DNA of 64,000 nucleotides from the NCBI RefSeq assembly GCF_048544455.1, contig NC_133526.1, positions 2,124,001 through 2,188,000 of the forward strand. The letters run 5' to 3'. Positions 1 to 13,059 of this stretch are shown in pieces (the first letter of the stretch is position 1; each line of letters opens with the position of its first letter). The notes under the pieces are model-generated. The model had not been told where the DNA came from, did not search any database, and worked only from the letters and a program-made list of their open reading frames with translations. This DNA is from Silene latifolia (Eukaryota > Streptophyta > Magnoliopsida > Caryophyllales > Caryophyllaceae). Position numbers and translations under genes: made by a program.

Positions 1-1479
1 CACTCGATCGAGTAGGTTGGTTACTCGATCGAGTAGCGTCTTTACAGCGGGGTTTTATAATCGTGTTTTCCCAAAACCGCAAATCATTTCCGCCTCTTTC
101 TTCTAAACTAAGATGTCGCCTCCTTGCCTTCCCTTCACCATATACCTTCCATGAGAGCCTTTGAAGGTCCTTGTGTCTTAGGAGTGCATAGCTTGAGTCA
201 GGTAGCGGTCCTTTGCCAGGTTTCCTCATGTAGGTATGTCGTCATCATCACCCGTATCTTTGTCTTTGCAGTTAGGGTTAGCTTGGTGGTGATAGATATT
301 TGTATGGTGTATATAGGTGTTGCTTGATTGCTGGGTATTGCGTGTATGGGCATGGAATCGTTGCAGTCGCTTAAAGGTAGGTTCGCCTACTCAGTTTCTG
401 TGGATGGTCTAGTGTGTCGGTTGTTGCGTCGTGGTCGTTGTGTTGTTGTTGTGATTGTGTGGCAGAGTATATGCGGTAATCGGTTGGTGTATACAGTTTG
501 TTGGATGTTGTTGTATTGCAGCTGTCTGTGATTGATTGTCTCTGGTTCTCGAGGTGCGTGTAACACCCCACGGTAATTGAAGAGGTCCAGTGATAGGCTT
601 AAATGACTAGTGCTTAAAGGGATTAGAAGTACTACTCATATCAACAAAGTGCATTTTCTTTTATGGTAGTCCATGCGAAATAACTCCAAAGTTAAGCGTG
701 CTTGACTGGGAGTAGTCTTAGGATGGGTGACCTCCTGGGAAGGTTTCCGGGATGCGCATGAGTGAGGACAAAATGCGCTATAAAGGACCCGTGTTGATCT
801 GTGGGCCATGTACACAGCCTGGTGAGCTATCATAAGTAACCGCTCCCGACCCGGTTTGGGCCGGGGTGTTACAGTGCGTCCTCGGCTGAGTGGGGTCACT
901 TGCGGGAGTGGCTTCACGCCCTAGTTTCGCCCTCCGTGGAACCCGCCACGGGAGGGGATGTGCACATTAATGGGACAGGGTTATCGCTCGGTATGATGAG
1001 CGGGGCTTAGGTGGGAACGGCTGCGTTCCCCCACTGGCAGGGCTGGTCCAGTGGATAGTCGGTGACGGAGATTGATGGGAGTGGGTGTGATTGTGTGTGA
1101 CTGGTTGTGTTTGTATTGTGTTGACGATTGTTGTTGGTTTGTGTTGTGTCTTATCTCAGTTACTGACCTTGTGTGGTTGTCTTGTTTGTTTATATGTCTG
1201 CCGTGATCCCTTATGGTGAGCAGTCAGTCTTAACAGGTGTTGATATGGTTGCTAGCTGGAGTCCTGGCAAGGGTGTGTCGTCACGAGTTCTGATAGAGAT
1301 AACATGTAGCTGACGAGTTGTACCTTTATTTTGTTAGTTGGTTGTAACACTTGTAATATAACTATAATTGTTCTTTTATCGACTTTTGACGATTACTTAC
1401 CTCGGGCAACCGAGATGGTAACGCCTTTATATGCTAAGGAAGGTCTGGTTAAGGCTCCTCGGTATATGGGGGTGTTACA
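1..1479. mobile_element. LTR of an unnamed LTR retrotransposon (cut by window edge, carries a nested insertion)
   Basis: Sequence opens with repeated ACTCGATCGAGT palindromic motifs and ends at GGGGGTGTTACA (1468-1479), a typical LTR end. Directly after it the reading of a copia RNase H region resumes, so this LTR (solo or part of a larger element) inserted into the copia element at 1480-4736. Its other end lies outside the window, so the TSD cannot be checked. A Cassandra LTR (559-873) is inserted in it. A related LTR piece with the same ACTCGATCGAGT motif begins near 31057. Small open frames here look incidental. Confidence 0.55.
559..873 (+). mobile_element. Cassandra-type solo LTR carrying a 5S rRNA-like segment
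   Basis: The 315-bp unit starts TGTAACACCCC and ends GGGGTGTTACA, and is flanked by the 5-bp TSD GTGCG (554-558 and 874-878). Inside, about 676-770, lies a stretch very like the 3' half of plant 5S rRNA (AAGTTAAGCGTGCTTG, then GGATGGGTGACCTCCTGGGA). A 5S-derived segment inside a short LTR beginning TGTAACA is the hallmark of Cassandra TRIM elements. Only one LTR is present, so it is a solo LTR, a fossil. It is not a working 5S gene, because the 5' half of 5S is barely recognisable. Confidence 0.85.
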
Positions 1480-4400
1480 GCTGGCATCACAGTATGCCGT
1501 GAGGGAAAGATTATTGTCAATTTGGTGAATGATTCCTTGACCGGGGGCGTTTTTAATATATCGAACTACTTGTAAAGCAGCTTCCCAGTGTTCAGTGGTA
1601 GGAGTTTGCATAAATTGGGCTAAAGTATGGACCGAATAAATGAGCTCGGGGCGAGTAATAGTGAGGTAAACAAGGCGGCCCACGAGACGGCGGTATAATT
1701 GAGGATCCTTTAGGGGCGGTGTAGTAGAGGAAGCTAACTTGTGGTTGGGTTCCATCGGAATCGGCTTGGGCTTTGAGCCGAGGAGACCGGTTTCTTTGAG
1801 AATATCAAGGGCGTATTTGCATTGTGAGACAAATATTTCGGTTTTGCTTCGAGAGATTTCGAGCCCAAGAAAGTATTTGAGAGCACCAAGGTCTTTCATG
1901 TGAAAGCATTTGCATAAGTAGGCTTTGAATTGCATTATCATGACGGAATCGTTACGACATATGATGAGATCGTCGACGTATATTAGCACATGGACTTCCT
2001 TATTGGGCGTGGTAATGGAGAACAGGGAGTGGTCATATGGACATTGTTTAAATCCGAACTTAGTTAGGGCGGAGGCAAGTTTAGCATACCAGCAGCGAGG
2101 AGCTTGTTTAGATCGTATAAAGATTTACGTAGCCGGCATACCCGTCCGTCAGCGTTCGAAAGAAACGCGGGTGGAGGTTTCATATATACCTCTTCATATA
2201 AGTCGCCGTGTAAAAAAGCATTGTGAACATCCATTTGATTGAGTTCCCAATGTTTGGCCGCAACAATGGCAAGAACGGTTCGGACCGTGACAAGTTTTAC
2301 TGTAGGTGCAAAGGTTTCCGTGGAGTCGACACCTTCGACTTGCCTGTTCCCCATGACCACCAGTCGAGCTTTGTAGCGCTCGATTTTGCCGTCGGCATTG
2401 TATTTGATTTTGTATACTCATTTCGAGCCAATGGCCTTTTTGTTCGGAGGTAGAGCTTCGAGGGTCCACATTTTATTGGTTTCGAGGGCAATAACTTCTT
2501 GTTTCATAGCTGCTTTCCATTTTGGATCCTGCATAGCTTCGTAGGAGGTGCTTGGCTCGTGATTTTTAGTCACGGTCATTAAGAAAATTTGATGGTTAGC
2601 GGAAAACCTGTTGCTACTAACATAATTGTGAATAGGAAAGCGAGTACCTGAAGATGATGACGAAGCGTGGAGAGTAGTGGGCGAGGGACGAGTAGTCGTG
2701 ACAAAATCGTTGAGATTGGAATTGGGTTTCTTGATGCGATGTCCGCGCCCAAGAAGATTGTTGTCGAGTAAGGACGAAGAGGGTTGAGGTTCGGTGTTGG
2801 TATTGGTCGTAGTGGTGGCTTCGGTGGTGGTGTTCTCGGTGGAAGGGGTGGGCATCGTAGGTGTAGAGGTTTGGGTCGATGGGGGCTGATTTGGTGTGGA
2901 GGAATGTGGGTCATGTATAAGTAAGACGTGATCAATGGGTGTTAAATCATTAGGATTGGTGATGGTGTTTTTGGTATTGTCGTGTATGTGGAGAGACTGA
3001 AAAGGGAATGTCTCTTCGATAAAAACTACGTCTCGGGATTCGAAATAAGAACCCATGTCGAGATCGTAAAGGCGCCATCCTTTTTTCTCCATAAGGATAT
3101 CCAATAAATAGACATTTTCTGATTTTTGAAGCAAATTTGTCATGGGATCGATTAATACTTTTGGCAAAATCAAGGCAACCGAAAGTTCGCATATGATCCA
3201 TGAGAGGAGGTTTATTAAAAAGAAGTTCGTATGGTGTTTTACCATGTAAAAGTTTTGATGGGGTGCGATTTATTAGATAAACTCTCGTTAAGACACACTC
3301 CCCCCAAAACATTATAGGAAGAAAAGCTTGAAATAAGAGGGCGCGGGCGACGTTTAAAATATGACGGTGTTTCCTTTCGACCCGTCCATTTTGTTGTGGG
3401 GTGTCAACATTGGAAGTTTGAAAAATGACCCTTTGTTCATCGAAAAAAATTTGAGACACGTAAACTCGGTGCCATTGTCGCTTCGTAAGCATTTAATTTT
3501 CTTATTAAATTGTTGTTCAACCATAGCGAAAAAATTTAATAATTTTTTAGGTGCGTCACTTTTGTGACGTAAGAGATAGACCCATGTGGACCTTGAAAAA
3601 TCGTCAACAATTCTTAGAAAATAGCATGAACCGCAAGACGCGTTTTCAGAATAACGACCCCAAATATCACAGTGAATTAAATCAAAAATCGAAGTAGCGT
3701 TATTAGGGCTAGAATAAAAAGGAGTACGTGCTTGTTTAGCCCTGAGACAAATGTCACAAGACTTGCTATGAAAAGTAGAAATAGTCCGAGTTTTATTAGA
3801 AAAAACAGGAAGTAAACCGGTAATGTCCGTGGAAGGGTGCCCCAATCGTCGATGCCAAAGCTTAGTCGTATCCACCGATCCCACCATAAAGACTTTAGGC
3901 TCGAGGTTGCGGACATATTTAAAAAAATACAGTCCCTCACGCTGCTCACCCGCTCCAATCACCATCTTCGAGGAACGGTCATGTATTAAACATAAATTAC
4001 GAGTAAATTGAATAGTTAGGGAGTCGTCCAATAGAAGACTAGAGAAGGAAATAAGGTGGCATTGGAGAGTAGCAGCATAAAGAACATCTGTTAAAATAAG
4101 TCGAGAGATAAAATAATGTCGCCACATTTGGTGGCTATGGTTCGATATCCATTAGAGAGTCCTACAGACAGAGGAGCAATCGTATGAATGTTCGAAAAAT
4201 GTGTTAAGCGTCCCGACATGTGGTGGGATGCACCGGTATCTATAATCCAAGAGGAGATAAGGACAATGATATTACCATTGAGTTGTCCCTCGGCAGATGA
4301 TTTCTTTGACTGCCACCACTTGACAATTTCGGCGAGCTCAGTCGGAGGGAAGTTGTTTAAATTCAGGTTGTCAGAAGCACCCGAATTCGAAGAGGATGGC

Positions 4401-4736
4401 GCACCTGGGTTATTAACCTGACTCATACGGGCACGGGCAGGTCCTTGTGAGGTCGTGCGTTTGTTGCGGCCTCGTTAATCAGGTATGATAATCGCTTGCC
4501 TCATATCGGTGGCGCCGGGTGGAAGAATAATCCTATCACGAGGCCTATCCCCCCACCAATCGGGGAAGTTGCCTGTGACCCGGAAGCATGTTTTGAAGTT
4601 GTGCCCAGGTCGTTTGCAAGCAAGGCAGGTAGGTCGTGGTTTGGGTGGTGGGTTATTTTGTGACAGGGGAGCAGAGTCACGGTTACCTGTAAGTTGTCGA
4701 GTATCCTGCATCCCCTTAAAGGTAAAACATCAATGA
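1480..4736 (-). mobile_element. Ty1-copia retrotransposon fragment (broken)
   Basis: Minus-strand copia parts are in the expected order. A CCHC zinc knuckle of gag (CLACKRPGHNFKTC) lies near 4590-4650, a protease/pre-integrase region about 3900-4430, an integrase core about 3000-3960 with the NGTEF and PQQNGRVERKH motifs, and reverse transcriptase about 1500-2500 with YVDD (near 1975). RNase H begins near 1480-1560 and is cut by the LTR element on the left. No LTRs of its own were recognised. The coding region is broken in several places, so this is an old fossil. Confidence 0.9.
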
Positions 4737-5400
4737 TACTTAAAATATTAATATTTAAATGTAATATTTGAAATAATAAAAACTAACTCGATCATATTCT
4801 CTAAGCTCTTCCATGTATGGTTTTGAACCAAAACTAGTTTTGTGACCCGTGCAAATGCACGAGCTTTATCAAGACGCTTCCTTAAAATTTTGTTCTGATA
4901 CGGAAATTTAATGAAGGGGAAGGAAAATGGAGACCATTTTCTTTCAACTATTAATAAAATATTTTAAGATAAAATATAAAATGGTTGACACGTGTTGTGA
5001 AATAATCCATGTTGTGGTAAGAGTTAAAATTTAGGGAAGAATTTAGTTTGAGAAGTGGGTTAGTTAATACTACGTATAATACTTATTAAAACTTATTCAT
5101 GCATATGTTTGTTCAAAGTGGGCTGCGAAGTCGAAATGTACTTTTTTGTTAATAAGTCGATGTATACTTAATGTGATGACATTATAAACAAAGAAAGAAC
5201 ACATAGTTTTGTTTACGTGGAAATTCTTATGTTAATGACAAAGTATGCAAACTTAAATTCATTTTGGTGGGCTATATTGTGAATTTGAGGATTATTACAG
5301 TTATAATCTACATAACATTCTAAACATGATAATGTAACTTGTTGCCTCAAGTCATATGCGTAATCATTTTTGTTCCGGGTGTAATTCCAGAGCAAGTATC
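4737..5400. other. AT-rich intergenic sequence with a Helitron-like 3' end
   Basis: No gene is supported. On the minus strand, 4833-4864 reads as a GC-rich hairpin (CTCGTGC..GCACGGG) followed closely by CTAGT at 4837-4833, the usual Helitron 3' terminus layout. No matching 5' end was identified. Confidence 0.3.
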
Positions 5401-5960
5401 GTTACCACCCGTGGCTTGTAGAATAATGTCTTGAGTTGAACCCTTCTTGCCTCTATTGTTCCTCTCGGCTTCTCCTGCAACACTGAACGAACTGAGGGCT
5501 TGGCTTTGTGCCAAGCGTACTCACTCCGACGCTCAAGTCAGTAAACTTAAAGGATTAAGTTGTGTTACTTGGCTAGGTATGTATTGTAGAGAGATAAAGA
5601 GGATATTACCAGATGAATAGTGTATTTAGGTTAAGTTGTGGGATCCTTTCCCCAATGAAGGTTGAGGAGTATTTATAGACTTTCACCTTTTGTCACGTAG
5701 TGGCCAAGTGGCCAAGTGGCTAGCAGGTGGAAAGACCGTTCTACCCTCGGCCGATGGACCTATGGCAGGCCGGCCGACGGATCTTGGATATGAGTACGCG
5801 GATATGTGTCCCGGCTGGCTAGGTGCCAGGCCGGGACCCAGGTGACAGGCCGATGGATTGCGCCGGCTAGGCTGTCTGATATGTTGACTTTGCTGTGGAT
5901 GTCTCTGACCTTGCTCAGTGTGTTGACTTGGTCAACGGTGCAGAATATGCCCCATCAATT
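5400..5960. repeat. GC-rich repeat of unknown class
   Basis: A compositional island in AT-rich DNA. It contains a run of GCCGG/GGCCGGC motifs (about 5740-5880) and a short tandem GGCCAAGT repeat near 5701. It ends around GAATATGCCCCATCA (5943-5957). It looks like part of a retrotransposon untranslated region or LTR, but I see no coding domain and no clear ends. Confidence 0.35.
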
Positions 5961-8040
5961 TTCATTGTATTTAGTTATTTTGTAGGATAACAACCGAATA
6001 TTCTACGTCACGTTTCAAACCAAACAATTGTTGTGACTAATCACATACTGCAAATATGTCGGAATCTTGAAATTGGACGAATTTGTCTTACCAATGTAAA
6101 TCAAACCACTATCTGCATGTACAATTACATAATCTATACGTACTATCTGCATGTCAAATAAAAAAAAATACATGTAAGCAAGTTAATCACCTTATAAGGA
6201 TATTACAAATACTAATCACGTGATTTAGAGATTAGCAAGGAAGAAACCAGATTTGGTTATTTGACTTCATAACTATGAAGTTGAACTTTTTTATTTTACG
6301 CAGAACTTAAATATTAATTTTTTAAATTTGTAGCTTTATACTATGAAAAGTATGAACAATTAGGAGAAATCAATATGCAAACAAACTAAAAAGTTTAAAC
6401 TTAAGTAGCAATATAGCGCTTTTGAGATCCAAAATTTATATGAAATTGAATTCATTGATTTTCAAAGCACAATAAAACGGGGGCAGATAGAATGTTTGTC
6501 TTCAATGTACATTTCACATGACCCATGGAGAATTAAAGATGACTGATCGATATAAAAATGTGTTTGACTTTAGAGAGTTACAATATTGATTTTGTATTTG
6601 CTTGTTCTCTTATTTTTCTATGAGGAAGTATTTATACAAATTCAGTGAGCAACTGGAAAGTTACCACTAATACACTTATTTATGCAAATTCATTGTACCA
6701 TAATTTCTCTAATAAACTTAATTATGATAATCCATTATGTCATGATTTATACATACAAACTCATAGTCTCTTACTATTCCTAATAAAATGCAAAGAAAAA
6801 TAATATAAAATGTGACACTTAAAATTGCTTAACATGACACACGTCAAATAATAAACTAATCATCTTACCTTTTTATTATATTGTATAGATACCGATAGTT
6901 AAGTCATTTATCATACTAAATTTCGAAAAAATAATTAATTTGGAATAAATTTTAAAGGATAAGTAAACAATAAAAATGGAATGGAAAAGGTCTCATTTAA
7001 ATTTACCATGAACGCAAAATTATAAATATAATTATTTTAGTTTTACTTACTAAATATATTGCTAAACAATGCAATTTTTTTTTTTAGAAAACCTTATCCT
7101 TTACGTGAAATAATTGTATGAACTAAATACATGCTATTACTACCCTTTTAAAATTCTATTATTAGTGTTTAATTTTACTTAAGTATTTACAGAATTTGTT
7201 TGTAAATTACTTAAATTTAATAAATATTTTATTTTCCATATATTTTATATTTTCCTAAGATAATATTTTACATGATCTTTTATATTGATCATTTGTTGAT
7301 TAATTAGTTCTGCAAAACATCTTCTATGTACAACAAAGTTATAGTATATTTTTTTTATAGTAAAAACAACAACAACGGAGAATTAGTGTCTTTAAAAAAA
7401 AGTGAATTAGTAACAATATATTTTTTTCCGTTTATAACTTCATTTATTCTTTTTCGTTCTTAATTTCTTATGTATTCCGTTTTTTAATTTCGAATACATA
7501 TAATACTGCTCTATATAATAATAAATTGATAATCCATGTCATATTAGTTTGCCAAGTCACATTGTTATTGTGTACGCGGCTTTTTTTCATCCCACGTGGC
7601 ATTGTCTACGTGACATTTTTAGGCTAACCTTTTAATAATATTTTGTAAATTTCGTGGTAAACTGGTCTAATAATAAGTGGATGTAAATAAAAGTAACACA
7701 AAGAATGTATGGTTACAAGTTAATATAACCACACATGATACACAAATAAGAAAAGTGAATTTAGAGTGTTGTGGGAATCTGTTGATGTGACCTATTGTCT
7801 TCAAAAGTTTGTGGCATTTGAGTTATCCCAGTGGAAATATGACCACCCAAAAAAAGGGCGTGGATCGGAGATGAACTAACATATATAACCTTTCATATTG
7901 TAACTGCAATATAAATTTTGGTTTTGATTTACAGTTAATATTCCCTTAATAGGCATGTTGTTTAATTGTTTAATTACACATTGATAATTTAGGTTTATCG
8001 TGTTTTAGAATCTGATGTTTCATTACGATTTTTAAGATGA
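5961..8040. other. AT-rich intergenic sequence
   Basis: No coding frame, RNA gene or bounded repeat is supported. TCTATATAATAATAAA at 7510 resembles a Helitron 5' end (TC start after an AT-rich flank), but no partner end could be assigned. Confidence 0.3.
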
Positions 8041-8046
8041 AGTTAC

Positions 8047-8661
8047 ATGAATCTTGACTTTAATGATATTGTTTTCTTTTTGCAGTTATATGAGTTTCAC
8101 CGTAAAGATTACGATAAGTTCTTACAGTCGTGGATTTCAACAAAATATATTTCGAATGAGGGGTCTGTTAGTCTGTTTGGACGTGAGTACCAGAATCATG
8201 GTGTTTTTGGTGTATTGAATGAATCTCAGTATCTCTCGTCTTGCGTGATTTGACATCAACAACTCAGGACTGCCTCCCGACTTTCAAAGATTGCTATAAT
8301 TTATTTTATTAATTTAATAATAAACTTTTCAAGAAATGATTTTATTTATTTTATTGTCATTTAATATTTAAAACAATATTTATAATGAATATAAGCTTTG
8401 ATATCCGCAGCTCGCAAACGATCTATCGAGATTCATCATTTGACTTTAGAAGGAATGAAGTATCGGGGATTGAAAATGGGAGCACTACACGATGAGTTGG
8501 ATACAATGGGGATCTCGCGACGAAGTTTAGAGATAATTCAGTATAATGGCTATAACATTTTCTGGGACGTTCGGTATCTTATTGATAGAGATTTACATTT
8601 TGTTTATAATTTGTATGAACCTAATGATTACCGTGACCGAAATGTAATTGTTTATTTTTGA
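8047..8661 (+). pseudogene. Decayed two-exon gene of unrecognised family, copy A
   Basis: Two blocks of coding-like sequence (about 8085-8295 and 8409-8661) flank a 110-bp AT-rich intron-like gap. The first contains GVLNESQYLSSCVI then, past an in-frame TGA at 8251-8253, HQQLRTASRLS. The second contains RSIEIHHLTLEG, MGALHDELD and DVRYLIDRDLHFVYNLYEP. The same order of motifs appears inverted at 9290-9890. The acceptor (ATCCGCAG, ending 8409) is present. The donor position, GGTATAATTT in copy B, reads GCTATAATTT here, so the GT is lost. With the stop and the lost donor this looks like a pseudogene. I do not recognise the family. Confidence 0.5.
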
Positions 8662-8768
8662 TTATTAGATATCTTTTGTTTGATTTCATTAATTGTATTA
8701 TTCCTAGTCAATAGATTACATACGTTATATTTTCCAGTGCTATTAGTATTAATTAAGGCTACTTGTGT

Positions 8769-8856
8769 AACATTTATAGAGATTGTCATGTAGAGGGAAC
8801 CTTTTACTTGACATATAGGATTAGTTAAAAACATTTATAGAGATTGTCATGTAGAT
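8769..8856. repeat. Short direct repeat between the two decayed copies
   Basis: ACATTTATAGAGATTGTCAT followed by GTAGA occurs twice (about 8769 and 8830), separated by about 36 bp. It lies in the spacer between the inverted gene remnants. Confidence 0.5.
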
Positions 8857-9289
8857 GTCATAATAAATAATTGTCACATCATATTTATGTGATGTTTTAG
8901 GGTAACATTTTTAATAAAATTGTATAGATAAGAGAATAAATAAATCTGATCAATGGACATGGAGGGCTCTACATAGCCAAAAAAAATAAATAAATTTTTT
9001 AAATCCCTAAGTAATATGAACCAATAGAAAAGCTCTAAAAAACCCCGCTTTTATATTATGTGGATACTGTATCAATACAAATAAACCGTGCTAAATTTTT
9101 AGTAAATTGTGGTAAATTTTAATATATCGTGACAATATACGTAACATAAATATGTTGTAGCAATATATATTCAGTTAATGATTTTTTTTACGAGATCTTT
9201 TTTTTTATTCCACAAGGCCTTGCGCGACCGCTGCTGCAGTAGCATCAAATTAAGTCTATAAATTTTTTGTTAGTTTGATTTTTTTATTC

Positions 9290-9890
9290 CACAAGGCCTC
9301 GTACATGGGCTAGGCTCATACAAATTATAGACGAAATGTAAATCTCCATCAAGCTCATAGCGAACATCCTACACAATAGTAACATCATTATATTTCTCAG
9401 AATGTAGCTTAAGTGTCACTAGTTCTCGTCGAAGGGCTCCCATCAAATCTAATTCATCGTGTATGGCTCCAAGTGTCAAACCCCGAAATTCAATGCCTCT
9501 TAGGTTCAAATTACAAATCTCATTAGATCGTAGTTGAGCTGTATATATAGTAAAATATAGTATTAATTATAACTTGTATACGGAGTATATGTTTTGAATA
9601 ATAAATGAAAAGTAAATAAATATAATCAATTTTTAGAAAATTTAAAATTTAATAAATTAATTTAAATTAAATTATACCGGTATCTGAGAGTCGCTTTGCA
9701 GTATTGATTTTCTGATGCCAATCTACGCAACAAGAAAGGTATTGTCTCTGTCCCAACACACCACGAAACCCATCGATGTCTGATGCCAATCTACGCAACA
9801 AGAAAGGTATTGCCATCTTCTGAAATGGTATTAGTGGAAGCCCATGACAACAAGAACTTGTTATACCCATCGATGTCGGAATTTCAAAAC
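9290..9890 (-). pseudogene. Decayed two-exon gene of unrecognised family, copy B
   Basis: Inverted partner of copy A. Exon-like block 1 (about 9679-9875) includes GVLGQRQYLSCCVDWHQK and AKRLSDT. After a GT donor at about 9676-9677 and an intron of about 140 bp, block 2 (about 9300-9539) carries GIEFRGLTLGAIHDELD and DVRYELDGDLHFVYNLYEP. An in-frame TAG just before DVRY breaks it. A direct duplication of about 33 bp (at about 9715-9747 and 9780-9812) sits inside block 1, so the same bases occur in two frames. Family unknown; both copies appear non-functional. Confidence 0.5.
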
Positions 9891-9899
9891 TGCAAAAAA

Positions 9900-12720
9900 A
9901 AAAACAATATCTTAAATTAATAAGTTATCATAAAAGTCAATATTCATTTAACTTCACCAACTAAAAATTATAATGAAAATTTAGATTCAAAAAATACGAT
10001 AATAACCCTAGATTATTAAAAGGTAATTAAATAATTAAACTGAATTATTCTGAGAATATTATGTCACAAATGCAACGAAAAAAGCCCAAAGTATTTTTGC
10101 ACCGAATTTGACCTAAACATTCTCAAATTTTGGCAAGCTTACCCTCAATTTATTTCGATTAACTTAATTATTTAAAAATAAAGATAACAACCTATTATTA
10201 TAAGGAGTTCTCTTACTAAGATTAATAAAGACCGTCTCTCTTAAGAATTTGAGGATACCAATAAGTCTTAGAACAATGGTGAACGAATTTTTGGGAAATA
10301 AATGACAATTTAGCTTGATCTCCATATATTGCACGATCTTTGTATAAAACAATTTTACACTAAGTAGTGTAAAATTAAATACTTATACAGTTACACTCCA
10401 CCACTGTAACATGTGTATTTCATGAAAATTTATTCGAGAGGAATTAGGTAATTAGGTTCAATGTTATACTTATTAGTGTGAAACCGACTTAATTTTAAGT
10501 TTTTTTTTCTATTTATAAATAGAAAAGATAAATAAATCATAAAATTATTAGTGAGTCGGATGAATACAATAGACAATTCCAACATTGCTCTATGACTGGA
10601 GGAGAATCATTTTATCTACTTAAAAAGAAAATTTGTAATTAATCCGATGAATAAACATTTAAATTTTGTTATTATATGATTAAAATTTGACTGTATAAAA
10701 AAACACAAATAGTGTTGTAAAAGAGTCAATTTGAGCTTGAGCTCGGATCAGCGAGCTTGGGGATCAGCTCGAATCTCGTCAAGCCTAAAAAGTTGAAGCT
10801 CGGGCTCGGTTCAGAAAAACCTAAAGCTCGGCTCAAGCTCGTTTTATCTCTATATTATTTTCCCTTTTTCACTTTTTAAATCTAACTAAATATAAATATT
10901 CTTAAGTAACAAATAAGATTATACTTCGTAAAAAAACTAGTTAAAACCTATTTACTTTGAATTGTTTATGTGACTAATTTAACTTCAAAATTTAAGAATG
11001 TTAATGTTAATGAATTAAACATCAAGTTTTTCAACGATAATTTGAATAAGTAATAGAGAAAATTGTTAATTACAGCCTTTTAAAAATCACTTTTCGAAAA
11101 TTACAGCCTTATATAATTTTTTTTGAAATTACATCCACAATATCACTTTTTTTTTTCTAAAATTACGCCAAGTTGAAAATTCCGGCAATTTTTTTAAAAA
11201 TATGACTGATATACCCTTGTCTTATTTCAAAGCATACCCCGATTTTTTACCCTCAACATCAATCTCTTCTAAAACTCTAAACTCTAATTTCCCAGAAATC
11301 AATCCAATATTCCCAAGTCAATTAATCAGACAAATTACAACAACAACAACATCATCAAGAAGCCCAAAATTAAAAGACCTAATTATTTTTAATTTGGGAA
11401 GAATTGATTTACAAAGTAAAAAAGAGAGATGATGAAAACACTAACTATTTTTAAGAGAAAATGAAAATAAACTTATTGAAATAAACTTCATTTGATTGAA
11501 CTATTTACCCATTTTCGCTTTATTTTGATTGAAATATTATTTGCGACATAATATTCTCAGAACAATACAAAGCCTAAAGAAAAAGAAAATGAAAATAAAC
11601 TGATTGAAATAAACTTCATTTGATTGAAATAAACTTCATTTTCGCTTTATTTGATGAAATATTAGGAAAAAATAGTTCGCCATCTATGAAAATTAGGCAT
11701 AAACAAATTCGAAGTCATCTCTCTGTTTCGCTTTATTTGATTGAAAAAATTTTATGAAAATTTTTCATAAAAAAAATTAGGAAAAAGAATACTGGAAACT
11801 AAAAAAAATGAGGAAAATATATCCAGAAAGGAAGCCAGACGAAGGCATAAACAAATTCGAAGAGCAAGCTAGCTTAAAACCCTCTCTCCTCTTCCTTCTT
11901 CTGCTTGGTATTAATAATCCCTTATATACTAAGTGTTTGTTTGACCTAATTTATAAAAGTGTTTTTAGTCTCAAAAATACTTTTTGGTCAAACACATTAT
12001 TTTCTAATAGTTAAACAAAAATTCTCAAAAGTTAAAAATCCATATTTTTACCCATAGAAATAGAAGCAGCTATTTGTTGTTTCTGCTTTTGAAAAACACT
12101 TTTGAAAAATTAAGCTTGAAAAACAAAAACTCATTTTTGAGAATCAATGTCAAACATGCTCTAAATGAATATGAATAACTCAAAGTTTTTCCGCCTAAAA
12201 TATTTCTCCTATTTTGATATAATCTCTTAATTTCTTTCCTATTTCAATATAGTTCCCTATTTAAGATTTGCTTATAGGTTTTTTTTTTATGATAAAAATT
12301 TCGTTCTCGATAAGATAAGTTGTAGCTAAAAGATATGCTATTAAAAGAGGTTATGAGTATTACTTAAATTATTTTTTTACTCTCTCAAATTAAAATAAAT
12401 GATGAAAAACGTTAAAAAATAATGAATTGTTAATTTACACTCTATAAATATAGTATAATAAAAGATAAAATTCTATAAACACTCTCCATTGCACAGGGCC
12501 TATACTAGTTCTCTAATAATCTAGGGTTTAATTTCTCTTACCGATTTAAATCAACTCATAATCCAGTTAATTGCATCTCGTACCTCAACTACTCTGAATT
12601 TGATTAACTTCATACGGTAATCTAACGACCAGGGTTTTGGTTTAGGTTCTATTTTTAGGGTTTTGTATAATTGTGGACCGGGTTCCTATCATGAGTAGTC
12701 TGTTTCCTGTGTTTTTAGTA
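9900..12720. other. AT-rich intergenic sequence with degenerate repeats
   Basis: No gene is supported. About 10735-10845 is a run of GAGCTCGGCTCAAGCTCG-like motifs, a common decayed transposon signature. About 11060-11170 holds repeated ATTACAGCC motifs. About 11460-11650 has repeated AACTTCATTTGATTGAA. A Helitron-like CTAGT end on the plus strand lies at 12505-12509, after GCACAGGGCCTATA. Confidence 0.3.
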
Positions 12721-12726
12721 AATATA

Positions 12727-12927
12727 CCCTCTGTCCCGGTCATTTATTGTCCTTTTTTTTTGGTATCTCGGTCAATTGTTGTCCTTTCTATTTTAAGAAT
12801 GAACTTGATGAACAATTTGATTATTCACACTCAATTTATTCCACTTGTCATTTTATAATTGACCACTTCTTCTTTCCTTGGTCTTATGACAAAACCAAAA
12901 GATAACAATTGATCGAAACGGAGGGAG
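12727..12927. mobile_element. Stowaway-like (Tc1/mariner) MITE
   Basis: About 201 bp. The left end reads CCCTCTGTCCCGGTCATTTA and the right end, in reverse complement, CTCCCTCCGTTTCGATCAAT, imperfect terminal inverted repeats. TA dinucleotides flank both sides (12725-12726 and 12928-12929). TA duplication plus the CTCCCTCCGT start is the Stowaway pattern. Confidence 0.8.
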
Positions 12928-13059
12928 TATATCAATACACATAAAGAAACATAGTGGATGTTTGATGTGTCATAACATCTGTGTTGATTTTTTTTTTACT
13001 GAAAACCTCCTTCATATGCAAACCTTGTTGACGCAAATATGCCAAATATGGCTAATTAT

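Noticed and set aside
676-770. Functional 5S rRNA gene
   Set aside because: Only the 3' half of 5S is well matched, and it lies inside a 315-bp unit with LTR ends and a TSD, so it is part of a Cassandra LTR.
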